From Echinococcus granulosus (taxonomy: Eukaryota > Platyhelminthes > Cestoda > Cyclophyllidea > Taeniidae): a stretch of 60,678 nucleotides of DNA. The stretch is from positions 305,212 to 365,889 of the forward strand of contig NW_020170444.1 of the NCBI RefSeq assembly GCF_000524195.1, in the 5' to 3' direction. Every line of letters begins with the position of its first letter. The stretch's first letter is position 1. Below are positions 45,071 to 55,819 of the stretch, one piece after another. Under the pieces are notes generated by a model. It was not told the DNA's origin. It worked only from the letters and a program-made list of their open reading frames with translations, and made no database searches. Both the position numbers and the translations under genes were made by a program.

Positions 45071-45530
45071 CATGCGCTTAGGCAAAACATCGGATATTTC
45101 GCATTCTATCTTCCGTTAGGCACAGTTTTTTGCGTTACCCTTGTCAACCTTCAGCGTTAGCCCCTGAAGCACAATCGGTGTTATAAGTCTATTCTTGGGG
45201 CTTACCAAATTGAATTTGATTTTAGCGTTACTGATCCAAATCCGTAATTTTGCTTTACGTGCAAGCGGTAGTGCATACTTTAAGTAACTTTGTGCTGCTC
45301 GAATCGCGTTCTTTAAAGAGAAAACAACCCGTGCCATTTGCTAGTGGTGGGTCCGATGGCAAAAAGCAGTTAGCTAACGAAAGTTAGGATTTTGGGTATA
45401 AAATTGGAAAAGTATAATAATTTTTGTGTCATCATTTCATTGCTACCCAACGATATCTGTATGGATTTTATCCAGCAAGTATTAAGGCTGGGTTTTTTGC
45501 GTGTCAACCTAGTAAACATCTTTATATAGA

Positions 45531-45731
45531 TGTAATACGATAGTGGTTTACCCCTCGGTTCTGGTGAGGCACCACTTTTGTACTTTGAATTATCCCCCTT
45601 GTACTCCGCTGGGTGGGCTGGCCTTTTGGGCCATGCCAATAGCTCAGACACCTTCTCCGTGCTAAATATATATATATATATTCTGCGCGAGTATTGCGTC
45701 TTCTTTCGTCTTCAGGGAGTCTCGGGACTCT
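45531..45731 (+). repeat. Dispersed ~200-base repeat, copy C (best preserved)
   Basis: Reads from TGTAATACGATAGTGGTTTA through GGCACCACTTTTGTACTTTG, CGCTGGGTGGGCTGGCCTTT, a (ta) run, CTGCGCGAGTATTG and CTTCTTTCGTCTTCAGGGAG to CTCGGGACTC. It is used here as the orientation reference for the family. Confidence 0.8.
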
Positions 45732-46754
45732 ATATAGATAACAATGGCTGCTTCATAAATCACTTTTATGAATATTTTACACCTGGTGCAGCAAGAGTTT
45801 GTAGCTGTCACATCCACAGAGTACGAGATTTGTGTTAGTGTCTAAGGACAAAAGTCTTTTTAACCCATCTCTTAGGAGCTTGCACATCAACATCTTAGTA
45901 AAATTTAGCATACAGGCATGAAAATTAGAATTAATGCATTTCATATGCTGTTTGTTTACTGATATCAAAAATACGGATTGCTAATTCCTTACTGTAGGAC
46001 GATGCTCGTGAGTCTCCTCTTCTCTGTTCCTCGTACCCTTTGAAAACCCAGGTTGCCTTGATTTTGACATGTTTATTAAGGCAAGTAGATGTGGGAAACT
46101 GCTACAGAGTTAAGGGTGTGTGGACACGTAACTGCTTCCCGGCTTGCAGGACGCTGACTCTTCTGTCACCTTCGATTCGTACCCCCGTCTCCTCTCTTAA
46201 AGGAACATTAAAACAACATGAGTGTTACATTTACCCAAGTAAGAGAAATTTAAATTACTGTAATAGACTCCTAAATAGGCTAAAAGACTACCAGTATGAC
46301 CAGAGGACCATGTTCTAGAGAGAAAAACACCCCGTAAACGGTCAAACACGGGGTTTAACAGGCATGTATAGGCATATACAAGGTTTGTGGCTTCATTTAC
46401 CTTCCGAAAAGAAGTACAGCAAGCAAGAAAATCAGCAGTCATAAGCAAATTTGCTAACTTTGATCACGTTTGAGTTTTAACTCTTGGGTTTTGTTCAATT
46501 TTGGAAACCGCCCTTAAATGCTACCTTCAACGTTCACATGTGGTTGGATACAGTTGACATTTGCAAGGAACTAACTGAATAATTATGTGTACCCCGTCAG
46601 GCTATATTTTCTGAGCCTCATGTAATTAACATATTTGTGTAGCAATGTCTCATTTGTTCGTTTACGCCAAATTTTATCAGCAATTGCATGGCACCCCGGC
46701 TGGTTCGATTCCATCTATTCCCGCTGCTCGCGGTCTTCATCAGTGCGGGGGTTT

Positions 46755-49560
46755 ATGGCTTCCGGAACAGTTTGTCTTTTTGATATCGATGGAACTCTTA
46801 CGAAACCGCGGCAGGAAAGTTCCTCATGTTGATTTTTACAACTAAGGGATAACTTTAATGAAGTTATTGCCTCTTTGTATCTGGTTAATAAGCTCAGAAT
46901 GTAGTTTATTTATGTCATATGGGCCCCACTTCATTCTTCTTCACAATTTCGGTTGACAAAACCGTTTATTTAGCCAACGACCCCGGATCCTGCCCCCTAG
47001 ATTTTTTAATTATCTTCCATGCAATTCAACTTTAATGGATTTGAGCACGGGAATATCGTTGCTCTATTCGTTCTCCCGTACAGTCACAATTTTTTTCCTT
47101 CAGACTACTTAATGCGGATTTTCTGTTGCTTAGGACTTTGTGTTAGGCCCTGTTTTTTAAATCCTACATGTTTTTAGCATTATTGTGCCAATGTGTTTTG
47201 GGGTGGAAGTGTGACTAATTAACTGGGTTCTCAAATCAATTTCACTTAATTGGTTTTCTAGATTCTGGCTTCGCCCACTTTGTGCTATCGAATGGGTCAT
47301 TAAGATTTTGCGAATTCAATCCTGTTGTCTTTAGGTTATAACTCCGGAAATGTACGAATTTCTCTGTGAATTAGACAAGAAGGTGACAGTTGGCCTTGTG
47401 GGCGGTTCTGACCTGTGCAAGATTAGGGAACAGATGGGTGGCTCCGCAGCACTGCACAGGTTCAAACATGTCTTCACCGAAAATGGCCTTGTCGCCTATC
47501 GATATGATCAACTCATCTGTTCAAAGGTTTGGTTTTTTGGCTGCTAAGTTTTTGCTCTCTCTTTCGAAAATTGTCACCTTTGCCTTTTGTCCATCTTCCA
47601 TTCCATTTCTGAATTCTTTCAGCACGTCATTTTCCACCCAAGCTTTGGTTGCATTCGAGGCTTGTTGGATTAGTGTGTTACCGTGTATTTAATGCCTGAA
47701 GTTGAACTTAGGTCCCTACATGCTTTGTCTGGCAGAAATGATTGCATGCATGACCTCTCAAAGTGTGTCGAGTATTAGGTTTTACTTAGTCTAAGGCGAC
47801 ATTGAAAGCTGGCACCTTGAGGGTAAAATAGAACTGCTTCGGAAAATATTTTATTCAGTATGATCTTTCATGAATATCTAGGACATTGCGTCACATGTGG
47901 GCGAAGAGTTGTTGCAAAGACTGATAAACTTTATTCTGCGACGCCTCTCAGAGATCACGCTACCGGTTAAGCGAGGTACCTTCGTAGAATTCCGCAAAGG
48001 CATGCTCAACGTTAGCCCTATCGGACGAAGCTGCTCTCAAGCGGAGCGGGACGCCTTCTACACCTACGACAAAGTAAGTCGCCCACTTGCCCTCCGCCCA
48101 AACCCTTGAACCTATTTAGCGTGTTGGGGTTGTTTGGCATGATTTTCACGTCTGGCGCTTGTAGCTAAGATCTTAACTGCTTGGAATGTTTTTTTTATTA
48201 AGCCTCAAATCAAAGCGGGTATGTAAAACCTTTTGATGTTCCATTTATTCCTTCACTATCAATAATTTAGTGCTATCCCTACTTCGTTATGGTTGGCTCC
48301 TCTTGTTCTTGTAAAAATGATTTCTGTCAGTTTTATTGGTGTTCATTTATCTATCAGGTTGTTCGCATTATCAGCTCTCTCAATCCGTTCGGTGAAACTC
48401 GGAAAAATGAGTGTTATTACCTTTAGTAGGTAGGGTTACAGAATAACCATAAGAAGCCAATAGAATGCGTGTAGTAGATAAGTTTTTCTGGTCTTAAATT
48501 CCATTCTGGTGAAGCTTAGAAGACGCGTAGGTATGACTGACTTTCAGGGTTTCTTTACTGTTCCTTACAAAAGCGTTATACTTTCAGCCGAAATCCTCAT
48601 TCCTAACAAAGCATTTTCTCGAAGTGTTGTTTGTTTCGTTTCTGAAACCCTGTTGAGTTTTTGTTAGCTTTCGTCGATATGATTAACCGAAATGCTAACT
48701 TTGATCTTGGCTGATATCTAGCTTTAATCCCGCTGGAGGTGTTCTCATCAGATCGTTCTTTTCATCAAATGCTTTTTTCGGTGTAAATTCAAGTAACAAC
48801 TTTTCCTATGGGTTGAATTTATTCAATTTTAAAGTGGTGCAACATCCGTTGACATTTATCACCCGTTAAGTTTCTTTGTTTTGATTAATTAGGAGATTTC
48901 AGTCTGGATTCATTCTTTAGTTTTTCTTAAAGGCCAATACAATCTAACAGCGGAGACCCATTCAATGCCAAGCCTATCATTATCTCTCATCCTATCCTAT
49001 TTCGTTAGGAACACAAAATTCGGGAAACCCTGGTTGAAGTGCTTCGCAAGGAGTTTGGCGACTGTGATTTGCAGTTCTCCATCGGCGGGCAAATCAGCAT
49101 TGACATTTTTCCGACAGGGTGGAACAAATGCTTCTGTCTCCGATTCCTCGAAGATTACGACACCATCCACTTTTTTGGTGATAAAACAATGAAGGTAGGC
49201 CGTCAATCTGCTTATTCTGACCTCCCTGTGGATGTGTTGAACAAATAATTGTCACTTCTGTTTAATGGAGCGACCCGTTGAACCTTTCGATTCAATCGCT
49301 TTGCGTGATATTGCTGGCATTCTGGAATGATATTAGGTCGCAATGGTCCGCTGTTCGTTAGTGTCAGCCGTTCTCCTGTCCTTGGAATAGTGCATTGACG
49401 ATATATCATGTCATGTAGCATATTCATTACTATTTGCACTTAATCTTTTCTTTAGGGTGGAAACGATTTCGAAATATTTTCTCACCCAAGAACTATCGGT
49501 CATAGTGTTGTGGGTCCGGAGGATACGAAGAAGCAGCTACAAGATTTATTTTTCTCATGA
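46755..49560 (+). CDS. PMM2: Phosphomannomutase (PMM2-type)
   Basis: Exons 46755-46814, 47335-47526, 47882-48073, 49009-49194 and 49456-49560, all phase 0, give 244 residues (human PMM2 has 246). The enzyme interconverts mannose 6-phosphate and mannose 1-phosphate for GDP-mannose, N-glycan and GPI synthesis in the cytosol. It is a HAD-family protein: FDIDGTLT supplies the nucleophile and acid/base aspartates (D10, D12), and [60 protein letters not shown] and the GGND that opens exon 5 are all conserved and in order. The start at 46755 gives [10 protein letters not shown], aligned with family members. The odd point is the first junction. Homology demands that exon 1 end at CAG (46814) and exon 2 begin at 47335 (TKPRQ-VITPEM), but the donor reads GAAAGT instead of GTAAGT. 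Confidence 0.95.
46815..47334 (+). other. PMM2: Apparent GA-AG intron in the phosphomannomutase gene
   Basis: The exon ends CGGCAG and the next bases are GAAAGT. The acceptor is TTGTCTTTAG before GTTATAACT. The nearest GT (at 46819) would shift the frame relative to exon 2. A single T-to-A change from the consensus GTAAGT would explain it: a sequencing or assembly error, an allele, or a true non-canonical donor. Confidence 0.6.
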
Positions 49561-50130
49561 TTTTTCTCAATTGTTCTTCCCCCTTTTTATTTATGAAAAT
49601 TGACTTTCGCAAATTGGTATATTTAGCAGAATTTTGTACGACTCGCGCATACCTGATTAAAACGATGAAAGGCAAAGCATTGCAAATTGTTCATTCGCAC
49701 TTGGAAATGCAGAAGCAGATTGGTAGTTAATGAGCCTCTTGATCGTGTTCTTTGTAGTGGCTAATTGGTATCAGCATTCGTTCAGGGGTCGGTGGATGGC
49801 TCTGACTACCATTACGATTGCATCCTGGCTCCATCGGGTAGTCAGTGCGGCTACTTGCTAGGAGTGATGAGGGTTTTGTCATTGTGTTCGCCTCCATTGG
49901 GAGGTGGTAAGTCGTTGTAACAAACGGTCTGGTGGTTACTCGTCGTCGTGGTAGCTAGTTGCGCGTGCGGGAGTCGGTTATCGTGCGATCCTTTTCCTGC
50001 GGCTCTCATGTAAGCCCTAGTTGGAACCACTGGGCAGGGGGACGTTGTTTTGGCGTGGGAGGTGCCAAACCTGTTCAGAATCTCAAAGAAGGGTGGTTTT
50101 AGTACAAACTGAAGATGGGCATGAAATGGG

Positions 50131-50230
50131 NNNNNNNNNNNNNNNNNNNNNNNNNNNNNNNNNNNNNNNNNNNNNNNNNNNNNNNNNNNNNNNNNNNNNN
50201 NNNNNNNNNNNNNNNNNNNNNNNNNNNNNN
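50131..50230. other. Assembly gap (100 N)
   Basis: Exactly 100 N, 18 bases before repeat copy D begins. Confidence 0.99.
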
Positions 50231-50247
50231 AGGAATATGGTGTGCCA

Positions 50248-50443
50248 GCTACAATGTAATGCGGTGGTTGTTTATTCTCGGTTTTAGTGAGGAGCCTCTT
50301 TTGATATAGCCTTTGTACCACGCCGGGTGGGCTGGCCTTCAGGCTATGCCGGTAGGCCAAATACCTTCTCTGTGCTGAATGTATGTATTCTGCCCGAGTA
50401 TTACACCTCCTTTTGTCTTCAGAAAAGTCCCGGGACGCTGCGA
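50248..50443 (+). repeat. Dispersed ~200-base repeat, copy D
   Basis: GCTACAATGTAATGCGGTGG, CGCCGGGTGGGCTGGCCTTC, TTCTGCCCGAGTATTACACC and GTCCCGGGACGCTG match the family landmarks in plus orientation. The GCTACA(A/T)TGTAAT start is shared with copy B. Confidence 0.75.
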
Positions 50444-51305
50444 CAATGATAAAGGAGCTGCAGCAATCGATTAGTTATGGTTTTTCACGACTTCAGGCCC
50501 GATCTTCTACTAACCCATCCCACATGAGCAAATCAATTTCATGAACCCGGTTTTCTAGTATTAGCAAGATCATTATATGATGTACCCTAAAGTGTTTCAT
50601 ATGAGCGTTACATGGCGAAACCCCGCCATTCATTTCCGAGCAGTTTTCTAGTTCCCTATAATTTTTCCGAAATATGCGTCTTGGATTTCTCGGAAAACAG
50701 GTACCCACTCTTTTTCCTTGACGATTATGAACTTCCGGGATATGAGGCCCTGCTATTTAGTCTAAAGTAATCGACAAGCATTTTCGATATTACGTCTTAT
50801 TCCAATGGCGTTACACATTAAATCTAATTTTTGGTTTAGAATGTTTCTAAACTTGAAATACGAGTTACAAACCAAAAAATACCATGGTTTGCAGCTTTGC
50901 AGGGTTTAGAAGCCCTTGATTCATTCACATGACCCACCATTGATGACTAGTGGCGGATTTGTTTTAATTCGTAAATGCCTTTTCTTAACTCAGCCATTAA
51001 GCTAGTTGGGGGCGAAGGTATGTTATCTGGCAGCGGGGTACCTCGTTATCCTGTGTACTTACCGTCAAAAAATTTACTCCTATTGTCATACCTGACGTCA
51101 TTTATACGGTCATTACATAGAATAAGTATTTTACTCGAAATAAACATCTTGACACGCATGTCCCATTTACGTTCGTGATCTAAGCAACTGAAATTTTCTG
51201 CTCGTGATGGTGAGTGAAGAGCCTTACGCCTGTTATTGCCACTATCTATACTAGTTGTGGTATTTTTCGGGTTCTGGTGAAGCTCAGGTTTTTGGTCCAC
51301 TTCTA

Positions 51306-51314
51306 GGCAGAATG
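51306..51314 (+). promoter_or_regulatory. SRRT: Splice acceptor five bases before the SRRT start codon
   Basis: TTGGTCCACTTCTAG precedes GCAGAATGGG. Flatworms use both short 5' UTR introns and spliced-leader trans-splicing, and either would fit. No donor upstream was identified. Confidence 0.45.
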
Positions 51315-54300
51315 GGTGATTCAGACGATGACAATGATATCCGCAGGACGAGGGATAAGTTCCGACGCGAGCGTAGTGACGTTGACAATAGGCGGGAAAA
51401 ACGTGAACCATTTGATGATCGTGCAGTTGCTGGGCATTCAAATGCTCCCCGATCACGTCCTGATCGGCGTCCATCAGATTATCGTTCGTTTGGTGGCCCA
51501 CGAGATCGGCCATCTTTCGGCAATGAACCGCCAAGCAAGAGGCCTCGTCGTGTCTGGAATGATGATCATCGACCAGCCTTTCGCTCGAGAGAAACAAAGA
51601 AGGATTCTATGGAAGATGAAATGAATTACAGACCACCCCTGATGCCTTTTAAGCGGTTTCTGGAACCCTTGGATGATTTTATTACCGACGAGGAGGCCAT
51701 TGCAAAGTACAAGGAATACAAGGAGTCGTTTAACAAACGCTACATTGAGGAATTTTTTGAAGCGCATAAAAATGAAGAATGGTTGGTTTTTTACTTAAGT
51801 TTTCATTATTTTGTTCCTTAAAATCCACTCGCCGAATATTTGGCGTTAGGCTTCGGGAGAAGTATCATCCAGATTTCATTGATGACACTCGTGAGCAAGT
51901 CACCAAAAATATCCGTCAGCGTCTTGATGTCTTTTTGGATCTGTTTGATAAGGGTATGATCGACAATCAATCAGTCGATATGGAAAATGGTAAAAACCTG
52001 ATAAAGCTTATGGATGCGGTCGTAATAAAGCTAAATGGAGGTACTGATGATGATCTGGCAATATTGGATAACCCCGAAGCCACAGATGACGACCGTAGGA
52101 GTCCAAAAGAAAAGGTTAGTCTCCTTGGTTTGTCAGATGCTGTTTTATTATTACTCTTCGCTTCATGTCAGACATCTCGCTTCTAGAGTGGTCCCAAAAG
52201 TGAAGGTGAGGAGTCCGATTTTTATTCCGGTGAAGAGGTGGATGCCCGCAAGTTTACCGAGAAGCGCAGTCCTAGAGCGGTGCCTGTCGAATCAAAACCT
52301 GAACAGACGGCGGTTGGCAATGATTGGACCGGTGTGAGCAGTGAGAGTGAATCTGAGGAGAGGCCAAATCCACAAGATAATATTCATGAAGAGGAAGAAG
52401 ATTACGGCGGAGACACTAAGGAATCAGAAAATGAAGACGGCCATCAGCCAGTATTCTGCAAGTTTAACAGAGATTTGTTTTATAAAACCGGCGCTTTGAT
52501 GCACCGTAGTGGCGTATTTTTACTTGATGCTTTCGTGCTCTTATTTGCTGTTTTATTTTCAGCTCATATGAGGAGTGTTGATGACAGGGAGAAATCCGAG
52601 GATACCAAAAATGATATTAAAGTGGAGGATAGGGATGTTTCATCACCCCAAAATGCTGATATTACAGAACATTCTGGAGATAATAGTGTCATTGCTGGTG
52701 GATGTTTACTGACGACGGAAATTGATCGACAAGCCGGTTCCAAACGCCAGCCTCCACGACGAGACCTTCATAAAACCGCGTCAATATTTTTCCGCTGCTT
52801 GCCCCCAACCATAACACGGAAGGAATTGGAGGACATGTGCACATCACAACCGGGTTTTATCCGCTTAGCTATCTACGATCCTATGCCAGAGCGTCGATTT
52901 ACGCGGCACGCCTGGGCCACCTATGAACCCAACGCAAACATCAAGAAGATATGCTGGGCTCTCAACACAAATCCTGTTTTGCGGGAAAAGTGGCATCAAG
53001 GCAAAGATTCAAATGACCTCTGCGCCACTGTAAATCGTGAATTGGCTCAGCGCATTCGCCCAGTATCCGCTGCCCTAACGCGTCACAGACCGGTGATGCG
53101 CAATGACCTGCGGATCGCCTCACGACTTGTCGCACAGTTGGACACCAAGCACAGTCTCTGGTCTCTTCCAGGGGACGAGGAGGGTGATGCCGTTACCAAT
53201 GCTTGTCCTGTTCCTGGTTTGCCCGGTGTGTTTTCCGCAAATCCCTTGATGCGTAATTTGACTGATTTTCTAGTCGATGAGACTGCTTCGGAGGAGGAGG
53301 CTATGCTTAGTGAGTTAAATTCCAAGTAATTTGCAAATCAATTTTGGGAGAATATTGCACATTTTTAAAAATTATCTAGACCGGAGTACCGGTAAGGCAA
53401 TTGATATTATTGATGGAGAAGGGGACAAGACTGCCTCTTTCAGTCCCATCGACACCGATTCCTCTCTGCTGCGTGCTCTTGATCGCCTTATAATTTATCT
53501 TCGTATTGTCTACTCAATTGACTATTATGCTGCGACACTCTACCAGTTGGAGGACTTGATGCCCCATCGTTGTGGCATTTTCCACGCTCGTGGCACGCTT
53601 GACTCTCGTGGTTCCACAACTCCCACCGTTACTCAACGCGAGGTCAACGATTACATCAGTGTAAGTGCTTTTGTTGTGCTTCCAATGTGACTCCCATTAC
53701 ATGGTCTGCTTGTATACTTATTGCCTTTCATGCAGACGTTCAACGAAAAAATGGCCAATTTACTTGATGTCCCCCGTGACTTGACTGATGAGGAAATTGA
53801 GGCTCTTGGTGCAAGAGATCCTGAGGCCGCAGCTGAGGCTTTTATTGAGGCGAATATCCAGAAGCGCACAAGCAAGAAAAAACCGTACGTACTTTATTTG
53901 CTCTCCGGATTTCGTGTCCTCAAGCGAATGACATTATGTGTCATCTTAGATGCAAGGTCGTTTGGGTTTGTCCTTTATCAGACAAGAAGTTTCGTGAGCC
54001 AGTATTTGTCCGCAAACACATCCTCAATAAACATATGGAAAAGGTGGAGGCAGCCAAAAAGGACAATGTAAGTTGTCTTCATGAAAGGTTCAGGGATGTT
54101 TCCACATTTGTCCCTTAGTTGAATTCCAAGTCTGGCATTTCTCTATTGATCCTCCAAGGAGAGTGATTATCCAACTCTAATGCTCATACTAAGAGCCTCT
54201 TTTGCAGGCCATCTTTTTTAATAACTTCCTGCGTGATCCGAAACGTCCATCATTGCCGGAGGCTCCCCGTCACCTCATAAACCGGTTCTACCCTCCACCC

Positions 54301-54833
54301 ACTTCTGTTGGTCCCATTGGGGACACACCCGGAATGCGTGGGCGAAATATTGGCGGCGCTTATCGAGCCGGCGGTGGTTATCGGGGTGGTGGTGTCTATC
54401 GAACTAACTCGATGCCATACGGTCCACGTGTAAGCATAATACTTCGTATTAGGGGCATGTATGTGGGTGCATTTGATCCTCATTGTTCGCTTTTTAGGAG
54501 TATTTTGGGAGTGATGGCAGTCATCATGGAATTCCGGCTACCGCGGTGTCTGGGGCAGCTAATATCTATAGCAGCACCAATCAGGCTGAGATTTACGCAC
54601 TCTCCGGCCACAATGGTGTTCGTGGAGGTAGTCCACGCGGTGTAGGTGGCTATAAGGATTACAACAGCCGCAAGAGACTCTACCCTGGTGATGGGTAACC
54701 GCTTCTTGGATGATTGCCATAAGCTTTGTGGAGAATTTGTCTACCACCTTTTTATTTATTTAGACCAAGGTCTGGGGGACGTGGTGTTATTTCTTACAAC
54801 GATTTGGATGACCCTGGTAACGACGGTTTTTGA
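51312..54833 (+). CDS. SRRT: ARS2 / serrate RNA effector protein
   Basis: Nine exons: 51312-51781, 51850-52114, 52187-53309, 53380-53660, 53736-53884, 53950-54067, 54208-54429, 54498-54694 and 54764-54833, in phase, up to 964 residues. ARS2 bridges the nuclear cap-binding complex to RNA processing or decay machineries (miRNA processing, histone mRNA 3' ends, nuclear exosome). The start [12 protein letters not shown] with an RS/RD-rich tail is typical. It is followed by the DUF3546-type helix (EDEMNYRPP through [11 protein letters not shown]), the conserved [12 protein letters not shown] stretch, an acidic linker, an RRM-like domain ([20 protein letters not shown], about residues 445-520), the [17 protein letters not shown] segment, the zinc-finger region ([20 protein letters not shown], about 765-795), [16 protein letters not shown], and a Gly/Arg-rich tail ending [12 protein letters not shown], like the C-terminus that binds effectors. 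Exon 3 may hide a small in-frame intron near 52508-52564. Confidence 0.93.
52508..52564 (+). other. SRRT: Candidate 57-base in-frame intron inside SRRT exon 3
   Basis: This stretch starts GTAGTG and ends TTTTATTTTCAG, has a pyrimidine-rich 3' half, and is a multiple of three. Read through, it encodes an out-of-place hydrophobic run ([14 protein letters not shown]) in the middle of an acidic, disordered linker. Larger alternatives starting at 52451 do not keep phase. Confidence 0.55.
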
Positions 54834-55819
54834 GTTCGTCGTTTGTACATTACAAGTATGGTCGGTGCGCATTTCTTGCAAGAGAGGCTTCTCCTGGGGC
54901 AGTCCTGTTTTATGTGCCCTATTCTATGTGGAATGTATTGATTTGGTGTTGTGTACCTGTAAAATTTTATGCACTTTGGTCCACTTGACTCGGCTAATTT
55001 GCTCTTTGGTGGGCGCTTGGGTCGATTCCGGATCTTGTTGGCCGTTGGGCCAGGCCGTCTCCTGGTGTGGGCCGTGTGTGGGTGGTGTTGGCGTCGGTTT
55101 GCGTGGTTAACGCGCTTCGGTTTTTGCTTAATGACGTGATAACTGAGGAATGCAGCAATCAAGGAATTGTCCGCTGTTTATTTCATTAAAAATAAAGGTG
55201 GGTAATCGGTGCGCCGTCTGCTTTAAAGCCTGCAGCGCATAAAATTACAATTTTCGCCAATATTTGTTTATCCGTATTAATAAGGCAAAAATTGGCTCGC
55301 GCCGCTTTTTCCGAATACGGATATGTCGGGCGTTGGTGACCGTATGTCTTACTGTTATTTTTCTTCAAAGGGAGCATATTTAATAGCTAGCATTTTGCTT
55401 AGTCATGCTTGAATATCGGCTTTTTAAATAGGTGTCATGCCTTGTATCCTGTCCTATGGTGATGAATATTGTCTGATGGATAGAGTGGAGTCCTTTCCAC
55501 TTTTTGGTTTGTGTAAATAATACAATAATGTAGCGCAGATTTTGATCAGGCTGTTTGTTCATGGTGGCGTGAGCAAGTGGTATATGGATTCTTAGTAAAA
55601 ATTTTGCACTAGATGGCTGTGTCACCGATATATTACCCACTTCCTCTGATTTGTGTTTATTTTTTTCGGGTGTCTCTACCGACTTCGTATGTAGAATCGC
55701 TGGAGTTCGATCCCGTTCTAGAATGCGGTGTCTTATTTTTATGCAACTGATGCGTGCCCGATTTGTGAATGTACCAGTCCTGTTTCTAATCTATGTTTTT
55801 TTGATTTCTTTTTTTCTAG
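54834..55819. other. SRRT 3' region and KNL1 upstream region
   Basis: Holds the probable SRRT 3' UTR with AATAAA at 55191-55196 and the still unlocated first exon of KNL1, which must end with one unpaired base. A pyrimidine-rich acceptor closes the region at 55819. Confidence 0.5.
55191..55196 (+). promoter_or_regulatory. SRRT: Candidate SRRT polyadenylation signal
   Basis: AATAAA, about 360 bases after the SRRT stop and before any KNL1 exon. Confidence 0.4.

Larger units (their letters stand above)
44355..46754. other. Divergent intergenic region between BRWD and phosphomannomutase
   Basis: It should contain the missing BRWD start exon and both promoters. It holds the repeat copy at 45531-45731. 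The AT-rich part at 44640-45070 includes a 91-codon ATG-initiated plus frame (44795-45070), followed by a 73-codon basic minus frame (45116-45337). Neither resembles a known protein. Confidence 0.4.
49561..51311. other. Spacer between phosphomannomutase and SRRT
   Basis: Contains the N gap 50131-50230 and repeat copy D. No exon is supported. The final bases (CACTTCTAG then GCAGA before the ATG at 51312) form a splice acceptor for a 5' UTR intron or a trans-spliced leader. Confidence 0.5.

Noticed and set aside
46690..46715. GGTTCGATTCC, a tRNA B-box-like string upstream of phosphomannomutase
   Set aside because: No matching A box or cloverleaf arms could be folded around it, and it lies just before the first coding exon.
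50131..50230. Frames running through the N blocks
   Set aside because: They are artefacts of translating N as X; no coding claim is possible there.
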